Positions 1 through 6,895 of a DNA stretch of 7,497 nt are shown one piece after another. Source of the stretch: Thermomicrobiales bacterium (GTDB lineage: Bacteria > Chloroflexota > Chloroflexia > Thermomicrobiales > UBA6265). Where the stretch lies: positions 1 to 7,497 of the forward strand of contig JAUJMG010000190.1 in the NCBI GenBank assembly GCA_030446955.1. Direction: 5' to 3'. Every line of letters starts with the position of its first letter. Position 1 is the first letter of the stretch. Below the pieces are notes generated by a model. It did not search any database and had not been told where the DNA came from. It saw only the letters and a program-made list of their open reading frames with translations. The position numbers and the translations under genes are program-made.

Positions 1-3000
1 ATCAAGGAGGCGAAAGCCTACCCGAGCGTCTGCCCCTACTGCGCGGTCGGCTGCGACACCATCATCCACGCGGTGGACGGCAAGATCGTCAACATCGAGG
101 GGGATGTCCGCTCCCCGATCAACCACGGCAATCTCTGTCCGAAGGGCGCCGCCACCTACCAGCTCCACATCAACCCCAACCGGATCACCCAGGTCCTCCA
201 CCGGGCCCCCGGTGCCACCGAGTGGACGCCGATGGGCCTCGAAGAGGCCATGGACCGCGTCGCCGAACTCACCAAGAAGACGCGGGATGAGACGTTCGTC
301 GAGATGACTGACGACGGCAAGATCCTCAACCACACCCTGGGGATCTTCTCGCTCGGCGGCGCCACGATGGACAACGAGTGGAACCACATCCACCAGAAGT
401 TGATGCGCGGCCTTGGGATCGTCGCCATCGAGAATCAGGCCCGCATATGACACAGCTCGAGCGTCCCCGGTCTGGGGACACGACTCGGGCGCGGCGCCGC
501 GACCACCTATCCCGGTAACCTGATCCATTCGGACTGCATCGTCATCGAAGGCTCCAACATGGCCGAGTGCCATCCGGTCGCCTTCCGCTGGGTGTCGCAG
601 GCCAAGCTGCAGGGCGCCAAGCTTATCCACGTCGACCCGCGGTTCACCCGCACCTCGGCGCTGGCCGACATCCACGCTCCGGTCCGGGCAGGATCGGACA
701 TCGCCTTCCTGGGCGGGATGATTAACCACGTCATCAACTCCGAGCGCTGGAACACGGAGCCGTTCTTCAAGGAGTACGTGGTCAACTACACGAACGCGGC
801 GACGATCATCAACGCCGAGTTCAAGGACACCGAAGATCTGGATGGTCTCTTCTCCGGCCTTGGCGAGTACAAGGAAGGCGCCTGGGGTCTCAACGGCTTC
901 GTCGGCCAGTACGACAACAAGACCTGGCAGTACGAGGCCGCCCCGGTCGGCGACCAGGGCCGCACGGCCAACACCGGTCAGTCCGGCGAGCAGCCAGTTG
1001 AAAGCGGCCAGCCCGGTGCCGAGCCCGCTCCGGCCCCACCTGGTCCGCCTTACGATCCGCTGATCCAGGCTATGCCCCGCCCGACTCCGAACCGCGACCC
1101 GAGCCTGCAGGATCCCCGCTGCGTCTTTCAGATCCTGAAGAAGCACTACAGCCGCTACACCCCGGAGATGGTGGAGCGCGTCACCGGCTGCCCGCGGGAC
1201 CGCTTCGTCCAGGTCGCGGAGACGCTCCTCCAGAACTCTGGGCCGGACCGCACCAGCGCCTTCTGCTACGCGGTCGCCTGGACGCAGCACACCACTGGTG
1301 TCCAGATGATCGGCGCGGCAGCGCTCCTGCAACTCTTGCTCGGCAACATCGGCCGGCCAGGCGGCGGCGTGATGGCCCTCCGCGGCCACGCCACGATCCA
1401 GGGCTCGACCGACATCCCCACCCTCTACCACTCGATCCACGGATACATGCCGCACCCGACGGCTCTGAAGAAGCACAACTCCGTCGCCGAATACCTCCAG
1501 ACCGAGACGCTGCCCAAGGGCTTCTGGTCTGGCATGCCGAAGTTCTTCGTCAGCTACCTCAAGTCCATGTACGGTGACGCGGCCACGCCGCAAAACGACT
1601 TCGGCTTCGCCTGGCACCCACGCATCGCGGGTGACCACTCCCACATGCCGATGATGTTGGCCATGAGCGAGGGCCGCGTCAAGGGCATGTTCGCGATGGG
1701 CCAGAACCCGGCCGTCGGCGGCCAGAACGCCGGGTTCCAGCGGAAGGCGCTCGCCAAGCTGGAGTGGCTGGTCGTCAAGGACAACTTCGAGACCGAGACG
1801 GCCGCCTTCTGGCGCACCTCGCCAGAGGTCAAGAACGGCCAACTCAAGATGGAAGAGATTCAGACGGAAGTCTTCCTCTTCCCCTCCGCTCAGGTTGCGG
1901 AGATGGACGGCTCTTACACCAACACCCAGCGTCTGGTGAAGTGGCACCACAAGGCGGTCGATCCCCCGGGTGACTGCCGCTCCGATCCCTGGTTCACCTA
2001 CCACCTCGGCAAGCGCCTCAAGGCCATGTACGCGGGCAGCACCGCCCCCCGCGACCAGGGCTTCCTCAACCTCGTCTGGAACTTCGAGCCCAACCCGGAG
2101 GAGGTTGCGGATTCCCGCATCAAGGACGAGCCGAGCGTTTACGCGATGATGCGGGAGATCAACGGGTTCCAGACGGCCACCGGTGAGCACCTTAAGGCGA
2201 TCGGCGATATCAAGGACGACGGCTCCACCACCTGCGCCTCTTGGATCTACTGCGGCGTCTACCCTGAAGAGGGCAGGTTGCTCGCCGCGAGCCGGGAACC
2301 CGATCCGGACCCGCTGCCCGGCGCCAATCTGAACTGGGGCTACTCCTGGCCGTCCAACCGCCGCGTGATCTACAACCGTGCCTCTGCCCGGCCGGACGGG
2401 CAGCCTTGGAGCGAGCGCAAGAAGTGGATCTGGTGGGACCCCACCAAGGGCGACCCCGCCAAGAACGAGAAAGGCAAGTGGGTCGGCTACGACGTGCCCG
2501 ACTTCCCACCCGCCAAGGCCCCGGACACCCCGGCCGACCCGAACGGGATCGGCATGGCGGCCCACTCCGGAACTGACCCGTTCATTCTCAAGGCGGACGG
2601 CAAGGGCTGGCTCTTCACTCCCACCGGCCTGGTCGATGGTCCCCTGCCGACCCACTATGAGCCGGTCGAGACGCCGGTCAAGAATCCGCTCTACTCGCAG
2701 CAAAACAACCCCGTTTACAAGAACTGGGCGCGAGAGGGCAACGAGATCGCGCCGCCCGAAGATCCTTCCTACCCATACGTTCTGAGCACCTACCGCCTGA
2801 CCGAGCATCACCTCTCAGGCGTGATGAGCCGATGGCTGCCATGGCTGGCAGAGTTGCAGCCCGAGCTGTTCGCGGAGATCAGCCCAGAACTGGCCGAGGA
2901 GAAGGAGATCAACAACACGGACATGATCCGGATCATCACGCCGCGCGGCGAGATCCAGGCCAAGGCGCTGGTCACCCCTCGCCTGCAGCCGCTGATGGTG

Positions 3001-3159
3001 GCAGACAAGACGATCCATCACGTCGGGCTTCCGTGGCACTGGGGTTACCAGGGCCTCGTCACCGGCGCGGTCGTGAACGATCTCTCCTCGCTTATCGGTG
3101 ATCCGAACGTGTCGATGCACGAAGGCAAGTCCTTCGTCTGCAACGTGGAGAAGGCGTGA
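1..3159 (+). CDS. fdnG: Formate dehydrogenase alpha subunit, selenocysteine-containing, 5'-partial (FdnG/FdoG-like)
   Basis: Catalytic subunit that oxidises formate to CO2 at a Mo/W-bis-MGD centre. The frame is open from base 1 to the TGA at 3157-3159 (1052 visible codons) except for TGA at 448-450, read as Sec (visible residue 150). The visible N-terminus has the [4Fe-4S] motif C11-x2-C14-x3-C18...C46 with K48 in CPKG. The Sec lies in ENQARI-U-H, matching ENQARV-U-H of E. coli FdnG. Downstream are SNMAECHPV, VDPRFTRTSA, MGQNPAVGGQ and a C-terminal molybdopterin dinucleotide-binding domain ending in LPWHWGYQG and NVEKA, as in FdnG/FdoG. By comparison with FdnG, roughly 45 N-terminal residues are missing, which would include any Tat signal, so export is inferred. 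Residues about 316-364 form a Pro/Gly-rich insertion not expected in FdnG. An annotation that treats the TGA as a stop would split this gene into fragments at 1-450 and about 559-3159. Confidence 0.96.
448..450 (+). other. In-frame UGA selenocysteine codon
   Basis: TGA occurs in frame between ENQARI and HSSSVPGLGTRLGRGA, the position of the active-site Sec or Cys in formate dehydrogenases. The same frame stays open for more than 100 bases on both sides and the family similarity continues without a break, so a true stop is very unlikely. A SECIS hairpin follows directly. Sec here ligates the Mo/W ion and the adjacent His takes part in catalysis in characterised homologues. Confidence 0.95.
451..490 (+). 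promoter_or_regulatory. Bacterial SECIS element in the fdnG mRNA
   Basis: The bases just 3' of the UGA form a two-part hairpin. The lower stem pairs 455-461 with 484-490 (7 bp, one G-U). A small asymmetric internal loop (462 against 480-483) separates it from an upper stem pairing GTCCCC (463-468) with GGGGAC (474-479). The apical loop is GGTCT (469-473). The loop begins 18 nt after the UGA, and both loop sequence and spacing match what is known for E. coli fdhF, where SelB binds the GGUCU loop. It is part of the coding sequence and encodes HSSSVPGLGTRLG. Confidence 0.92.
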
Positions 3160-4238
3160 TGGCGCAGACAGCCCAGGGCACGCCCGCCACCCCGGCCGCG
3201 AGCACCCCTTCCGGGGAGACGTCGTTTCCCGCCGGGACGCCGATCATCGTCGAAGGCACGCCGGCTCTCGGCGGTTCTCCGATGCCCGGCGGCAGCCCGC
3301 CGCCCCCCGGCACCCCGGTCGGAGCGATGATCGGCACGCCGGCCGCACTTGAGACCCCGGCCGAGAACACGGCGGCGTTCCCCGCGGCCGTGCCGTTCGA
3401 CGCGGTGCCAATGGGGTTCTACACCGACACTACGGTCTGCATCGGCTGCAAGGCCTGTGAGGTTGCCTGCAAGGAGTGGAACGGCCTCTCCTCGTACAAC
3501 GGCGGCGTGAACGTACTCAGCGGCGACAGCTACGACAACACTCGTCACCTCGACGGTCAGCACTGGCGCCACGTCAAGTTCATCGAGCAGTTCGACAACA
3601 CCAACCAGGGCCGGCAGGGGCGCTGGCTGATGATGAGCGACGTCTGCAAGCACTGCGTCCAAGCCGGCTGCATGGACGTCTGCCCCACCGGGGCAATCAT
3701 CCGCACCGAGTTCGACACCGTGGTCATCCAGTCGGATGTCTGTAACGGCTGCCGGGCTTGCATCGGCGCCTGCCCGTTCGGGGTGATCGAGATCAACCCG
3801 ACCAACAACACGGCGATGAAATGCACGCTCTGCTACGACCGAATGCAGGCCGGGCTCACCCCTGCCTGTGCTCAGGCCTGCCCGACCGCCTCGATCCAGT
3901 TCGGCGCCATCGATGACCTGAAGCAGAGTGCCCAGCAGCGCCTCGAACAGCTCCAGAGCCTCGGCGAAACCCGCGCCCAGCTCTACGGCGCCGACGACAA
4001 GATTGTCGGCGGTCTCAACTCCTTCTACCTGCTGGTTGATGAGCCAGAGGTCTACGGCCTGCCGGCCAGCCCGCAACTCCCCTCGCGGAACGTGCCAACC
4101 AGCGGGCTGATGTCCACCGCCGGCGCGGTCGCTATGGGAGTCCTTGGACTTGTTGGATTGCGCAAGCGGCGGATGGACCAGTTTGCCGCCGAGCGCGCCG
4201 GGACGGGCCAGCGTGACGAGGAGGTGACCGGTGACTAG
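3159..4238 (+). CDS. fdnH: Formate dehydrogenase beta subunit, four [4Fe-4S] electron-transfer protein (FdnH/FdoH-like)
   Basis: Carries electrons from the alpha subunit to the membrane subunit. From the ATG at 3159 it is 359 residues. Sixteen Cys in four ferredoxin-type groups are visible: C94/97/100/104, C163/166/171/175, C195/198/201/205 and C222/225/237/241, enough for four [4Fe-4S] clusters. A single hydrophobic segment (about 316-334) followed by RKRR looks like a C-terminal anchor with a cytoplasmic tail, as in FdnH. The start ATG overlaps the alpha stop (TGATG), with GGAG at 3147-3150 at good spacing. A GTG one codon earlier (3156) is an alternative. Residues 1 to about 85 are a Pro/Thr/Gly/Ala-rich extension with five GTP tripeptides. 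The first Cys is near residue 39 in E. coli FdnH, so this extension is about 55 residues longer than expected. The 3' end overlaps the next gene by 8 nt. Confidence 0.95.
   Translation: MAQTAQGTPATPAASTPSGETSFPAGTPIIVEGTPALGGSPMPGGSPPPPGTPVGAMIGTPAALETPAENTAAFPAAVPFDAVPMGFYTDTTVCIGCKACEVACKEWNGLSSYNGGVNVLSGDSYDNTRHLDGQHWRHVKFIEQFDNTNQGRQGRWLMMSDVCKHCVQAGCMDVCPTGAIIRTEFDTVVIQSDVCNGCRACIGACPFGVIEINPTNNTAMKCTLCYDRMQAGLTPACAQACPTASIQFGAIDDLKQSAQQRLEQLQSLGETRAQLYGADDKIVGGLNSFYLLVDEPEVYGLPASPQLPSRNVPTSGLMSTAGAVAMGVLGLVGLRKRRMDQFAAERAGTGQRDEEVTGD
4219..4227 (+). promoter_or_regulatory. Full-length Shine-Dalgarno sequence for the NrfD-type subunit
   Basis: AGGAGGTGA lies inside the end of the beta gene and matches nine consecutive bases of the canonical anti-SD complement. 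It ends three bases before the GTG at 4231, with six bases between its GGAGG core and that codon. This fixes the GTG as the start and explains how the third subunit can be translated strongly despite the overlap and non-ATG start. Confidence 0.85.
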
Positions 4239-5166
4239 CATCGGCAGCATCGGTTCACTCGTGCTAGCCCAAACGCCGCCCTCCGACACCTTCTACACCC
4301 ACGCCCCCGAGTGGACCTGGCTCATCGTGGTCTACTTCTTCGTCGGCGGCATCGCCGGCGGCGCTGCCTTCCTCGGTGCGATGCTCGACCTGTTCGGCGC
4401 GCCCCAGGACCGCCCGCTTGCACGGCTCGCCTACGTCGTGTCCTTGCCGTTGATCGCGATCGGCGGCCCGCTGTTGATCTGGGATCTCAACAGGCCAGAG
4501 CGCTTCTGGCACATGTTCATCCAGTCTGAGACCGGCCGCCCGATGTTCAAATACTGGTCGCCAATCTCCTTCGGCGCCTGGGGAGTCGGAGTCTTCGGCC
4601 TCTTCATCTTCCTCGCGGCCGTCGGGACCTTGGCAGAGCTCGGTCACCTGCCGGCGTCGCTGCGGCTGCTGCGCGAAGGGGTGGTCGGGAAGGCCGTCTC
4701 CGCGCTTGCCGGGTTGTTCGGTCTCTTCGTGGCTGGCTACACGGGCATCCTGCTCGCCGCCACGAACCGCCCGCTCTGGGCCGATACCACGTTGCTCGGG
4801 CTGCTCTTTCTCCTTTCGAGCATCTCGGCAGCCGCGGCGGTCCTCATCCTCCTGAGTTGGCGATGGGGGCATCAGGGATCGGTGCACTGGTTGGCCGAAA
4901 TGGACGTCTACAGCTCCCTGTTGGAACTGGTGACCCTGATCGTCCTCGTGATCTCGCTTGGTTCCGTGGCGCTGGAGGTCTGGGGCAACGGCTGGGGCGT
5001 CCTGCTCCTGGTTGGCACGGTGCTGATCGGAATTTTGCTTCCCCTCGCCCTCCATTTCCGACCGCACCTAGCCGGCCGGATGAGCCTTCCCAGCGCCGCA
5101 GCCCTGGTCCTGATCGGCGCCTTCGTGCTACGGGCGGTCGTTGTCCTCTCCTCGGAGGCGGTCTGA
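4231..5166 (+). CDS. nrfD: NrfD/PsrC-family membrane subunit of formate dehydrogenase (quinone-reducing)
   Basis: Integral membrane subunit expected to anchor the alpha-beta dimer and pass electrons to quinone. The 311-residue product has about eight hydrophobic helices, at roughly residues 29-53, 62-84, 109-134, 151-180, 187-209, 225-250, 256-275 and 280-305. NrfD-family signatures are visible: WTWLIVVYFFVGGIAGG in helix 1, DLNRPERF (85-92) after helix 2, SPISFGAWG before helix 3 and YTGILLAATNRPLW in helix 4. E. coli FdnI is instead a short di-haem cytochrome b, and none of its features appear here. The start is GTG, set by the strong Shine-Dalgarno sequence at 4219-4227. The gene overlaps the beta gene by 8 nt and ends one base before the lipoprotein gene, so it sits inside a tightly coupled operon. 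Confidence 0.92.
   Translation: MTSIGSIGSLVLAQTPPSDTFYTHAPEWTWLIVVYFFVGGIAGGAAFLGAMLDLFGAPQDRPLARLAYVVSLPLIAIGGPLLIWDLNRPERFWHMFIQSETGRPMFKYWSPISFGAWGVGVFGLFIFLAAVGTLAELGHLPASLRLLREGVVGKAVSALAGLFGLFVAGYTGILLAATNRPLWADTTLLGLLFLLSSISAAAAVLILLSWRWGHQGSVHWLAEMDVYSSLLELVTLIVLVISLGSVALEVWGNGWGVLLLVGTVLIGILLPLALHFRPHLAGRMSLPSAAALVLIGAFVLRAVVVLSSEAV
5154..5158 (+). promoter_or_regulatory. Ribosome binding site of the small lipoprotein gene
   Basis: GGAGG inside the last codons of the NrfD gene lies nine bases before the ATG at 5168. It favours that ATG over the later in-frame ATGs at 5180 and 5195, and over the TTG at 5141 further upstream. Confidence 0.7.
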
Positions 5167-5167
5167 A

Positions 5168-5425
5168 ATGGACGCATGGATGACGAGTGCTCGCATGCCC
5201 GGGGCCAGACGTCGTCTCCTGCTCGCGCTGCTCGCGGCGCTGGCAATTGGACTGACGGCCTGCGGGCCTGAAGCCTCACGGGCTCCTGGCACTGGACGCA
5301 GTTCGGGTGCCGATGTCGGCAACCGCGACCAGGAGGTCGAAATGCACGGTGCCGAGGAGGGCGAGGATGAGCGCGACAGTCGGATATATTACGACACCCC
5401 CATCGACACCGCGGTCACCCAGTAG
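5168..5425 (+). CDS. Small lipoprotein of unknown function in the formate dehydrogenase operon
   Basis: I do not recognise a family. The 85-residue product has a textbook lipoprotein signal: a basic n-region with RRR at 14-16, a hydrophobic core LLLALLAALAIG, and the lipobox L29-T30-A31-C32 followed by Gly. Signal peptidase II cleavage would leave a lipidated mature peptide of about 54 residues. The mature part is hydrophilic and strongly acidic in the middle (EVEMHGAEEGEDERD) and ends with RIYYDTPIDTAVTQ. It has no further Cys and no evident cofactor motif. Starting one base after the nrfD stop with its own GGAGG, it is almost certainly co-transcribed and coupled. It may be an assembly or stabilising partner of the enzyme on the outer face of the membrane, but this is inference from context only. 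Confidence 0.82.
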   Translation: MDAWMTSARMPGARRRLLLALLAALAIGLTACGPEASRAPGTGRSSGADVGNRDQEVEMHGAEEGEDERDSRIYYDTPIDTAVTQ

Positions 5426-5453
5426 GCGCTGCGGCGCCCGCTAGGATGCGTCG

Positions 5454-5475
5454 GGGGCCGGTCTAGACCGGCCCC
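5454..5475 (+). other. Perfect 22-bp GC-rich palindrome between the lipoprotein gene and fdhE
   Basis: The half-site GGGGCCGGTCT is followed directly by its exact reverse complement. In RNA it would form a stem of about 9 bp with a CTAG tetraloop. Pairing of TC (5451-5452) with GA (5477-5478) extends it across a G-G mismatch. No T-run follows (the next bases are GGAACCTTGCC), so it is not a classical intrinsic terminator. It could be an attenuator, an mRNA processing or stability hairpin that lowers fdhE expression relative to the structural genes, or a protein-binding site. A smaller hairpin, GGCGC-TGCG-GCGCC (5425-5438), lies just upstream over the lipoprotein stop codon. Confidence 0.6.
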
Positions 5476-5500
5476 GGAACCTTGCCCGCCGGTCACGAGA

Positions 5501-5506
5501 GAGGAG
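5501..5506 (+). promoter_or_regulatory. Ribosome binding site of fdhE
   Basis: GAGGAG lies nine bases before the GTG at 5516. It supports this GTG as the start and shows that fdhE is translated independently of the upstream lipoprotein gene, from which it is separated by 90 bases. Confidence 0.7.
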
Positions 5507-5515
5507 CCTCAAACG

Positions 5516-6418
5516 GTGACCGTCAGCTTGCCGACCATCTCACGCTCCGGAGGCGGCGCCCGGCGCCAGCTGGACGGGCTCGCCCAGGCTCACCCGGAGT
5601 GGCGATCCTGGCTGAACCTCTATGCCGAGACGCTGCGCGCGGGCGAGGATCCGGCCTGGGCCGAAGCTGTTCCCTCACTTGCCAAGGACCGGTCGCCGAT
5701 CGCTCCGCTGCTGATGGGCGCGACGGTGTCCATGCCTCTGGGACAAGCCGACGCCTGGGTTCGCCACCTGTTTGCTGCCGCCGGCAGGGAGGAGAGCCCC
5801 CAGACCGCCGCACTCGCCGCGGCAGCCGAAAGTGACCGGCTCGACGCGGTCGCCCTTTTGGAGGCCACGATCAACCAGGATGCGCCCCGCCTCGCGGCGC
5901 TCTCGGCAGAGGTCGGGGTGGACTCGGACGCCCTTGGTGCAGTCGCCCAACTCGCGGCGCTGCCCCTCCTCCGTGCCTGCGCTCGCGTCCTGACCCCGCT
6001 GGTTCCTCCCGCCTGGAACGGGGGCTGCTGCCCCGTCTGCGGCGCCTGGCCCGCGGTTGCCGAGAGCCGCGGACTAGAGCGGTCCCGCCGCCTCCGCTGT
6101 GGGCGCTGCGGCACTGATTGGGGGCTTGTCGCCCTGCGCTGTCCCTTCTGCGGCACCGACGAGCATACACAGCTCGGGTCCCTGATCTCCGAGACCGAGG
6201 GCGAGGCACGCAAGGTGGAAACCTGCGACAACTGCCGGGGTTACGTCAAGTCCGTGGCCACGCTGCGCGCCTGGGCTCCGGAAGAGGTCCCCCTCGTGGA
6301 TCTGGCCAGCGTTGATCTAGATCTGGCGGCCATCGACCGCGACTTCGGCCGCCCCACAGCGCCCGCCTTTGACCTCGGCCTCCGCTTGACCGATCCGGCC
6401 GATGCTTCGGCTGGCTAA
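5516..6418 (+). CDS. fdhE: Formate dehydrogenase accessory protein FdhE
   Basis: Cytoplasmic maturation factor that binds the catalytic subunit of respiratory formate dehydrogenases before Tat export and is needed for activity. The 300-residue product has a helical, Ala/Leu-rich N-terminal half and a C-terminal zinc-ribbon/rubredoxin-like half. That half has four CxxC pairs: C172-PV-C175, C195-GR-C198 followed by GTDW, C209-PF-C212 and C237-DN-C240 followed by RGYVKS. This arrangement is typical of FdhE, where the Cys pairs bind iron. An extra Cys (171) precedes the first pair. The size is close to that of the E. coli protein (about 309 residues). The start is GTG with GAGGAG upstream. Its location behind the enzyme genes fits a dedicated chaperone, and it indirectly supports export of the alpha subunit, whose signal peptide is outside the window. 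Confidence 0.93.
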   Translation: MTVSLPTISRSGGGARRQLDGLAQAHPEWRSWLNLYAETLRAGEDPAWAEAVPSLAKDRSPIAPLLMGATVSMPLGQADAWVRHLFAAAGREESPQTAALAAAAESDRLDAVALLEATINQDAPRLAALSAEVGVDSDALGAVAQLAALPLLRACARVLTPLVPPAWNGGCCPVCGAWPAVAESRGLERSRRLRCGRCGTDWGLVALRCPFCGTDEHTQLGSLISETEGEARKVETCDNCRGYVKSVATLRAWAPEEVPLVDLASVDLDLAAIDRDFGRPTAPAFDLGLRLTDPADASAG

Positions 6419-6427
6419 GGACCTCCT

Positions 6428-6799
6428 ATGAGTGATCGTGACACCTCACTGGCGACGACCAGCCCCGCCACCCTTCGTCCCGCCCGCATTTGCGGCCAGC
6501 TCCTGGCGGCGATGGAGGGATCAGAGGGGCGCCGCAAAAAGCGCAAGCGCAACACCACCCCCGACGCGATCGGCATGAGCATCAAGCGCAACCTGCTGAG
6601 CCGTGCCACCGTAGACGACCCCGAGCCGGACGACTTTGAAGCCTGGCTCCTCCACCAGTGCCTGACGGCCGGACCGCTCACCGGCGCGACCCGCGCCATG
6701 GCTATGGACATCCTCGACGAATGGCGCCTCGCCCTCGCCTCGGAAGAGTTCCGCGCCTGGCTGGATCAGGGCGCCCCCTCCGACGACGCCGAATCCTGA
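6428..6799 (+). CDS. Hypothetical 123-residue protein downstream of fdhE
   Basis: I do not recognise a named family. It starts nine bases after the fdhE stop, with a modest AAGGA Shine-Dalgarno sequence (6417-6421) overlapping that stop codon and six bases before the ATG, so it belongs to the same operon. The product has a polar N-terminus, then a basic cluster GRRKKRKRN (34-42). A segment that looks conserved in style follows, TTPDAIGMSIKRNLLSRA (43-60), then the acidic DDPEPDDFEAWLL (63-75), and C-terminal helices that include AMAMDILDEWRLAL and EEFRAWLDQG. It is soluble, with no signal peptide or membrane segment and only two scattered Cys (22 and 78), so it is not a metal-cluster protein. 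The basic patch could bind nucleic acid or an acidic partner. A role in formate dehydrogenase maturation or regulation is inferred from position only. Confidence 0.82.
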   Translation: MSDRDTSLATTSPATLRPARICGQLLAAMEGSEGRRKKRKRNTTPDAIGMSIKRNLLSRATVDDPEPDDFEAWLLHQCLTAGPLTGATRAMAMDILDEWRLALASEEFRAWLDQGAPSDDAES

Positions 6800-6866
6800 A
6801 CCCTGCCCTCTGACCCACCCGCGAGCACTCCCGTGAGCCCTGCCTCGATGTTCCGGGGCTACAGGC

Positions 6867-6895
6867 TTGACACGCTCCTTGTCCGATGTAAGAGT
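6867..6895 (+). promoter_or_regulatory. Candidate sigma70-type promoter of the FAH-family gene
   Basis: A perfect TTGACA (6867-6872) lies about 84 bases upstream of the start codon. At 16-17 bp spacing the -10 candidates are TAAGAG (6889-6894) or AAGAGT (6890-6895), each only 3/6 to consensus. The perfect -35, sensible spacing and overlapping dyad make a promoter likely, but the -10 is weak and the start point is not fixed. Confidence 0.55.

Noticed and set aside
448..558. A true stop or frameshift pseudogene in the alpha subunit
   Set aside because: The frame is the same on both sides, no base change is needed to restore it, the TGA falls exactly on the catalytic Sec position and a SECIS hairpin follows.
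3045..4289. A 414-codon open frame on the minus strand
   Set aside because: It lies opposite the well-supported beta subunit gene. Its product is a low-complexity, His/Val/Gly/Arg-rich mix without domains, a typical shadow of a high-GC coding sequence.
4264..5067. A 267-codon open frame on the minus strand opposite nrfD
   Set aside because: The product is rich in Gln, Glu, Asp and Arg, as expected from the complement of hydrophobic codons, and has no recognisable domain or Shine-Dalgarno sequence.
6836..6860. Possible operon terminator (AGCCC pairing with GGGCT)
   Set aside because: Only 5 bp with a 15-base loop and no T-run; too weak to call. I see no convincing intrinsic terminator between 6800 and 6866.
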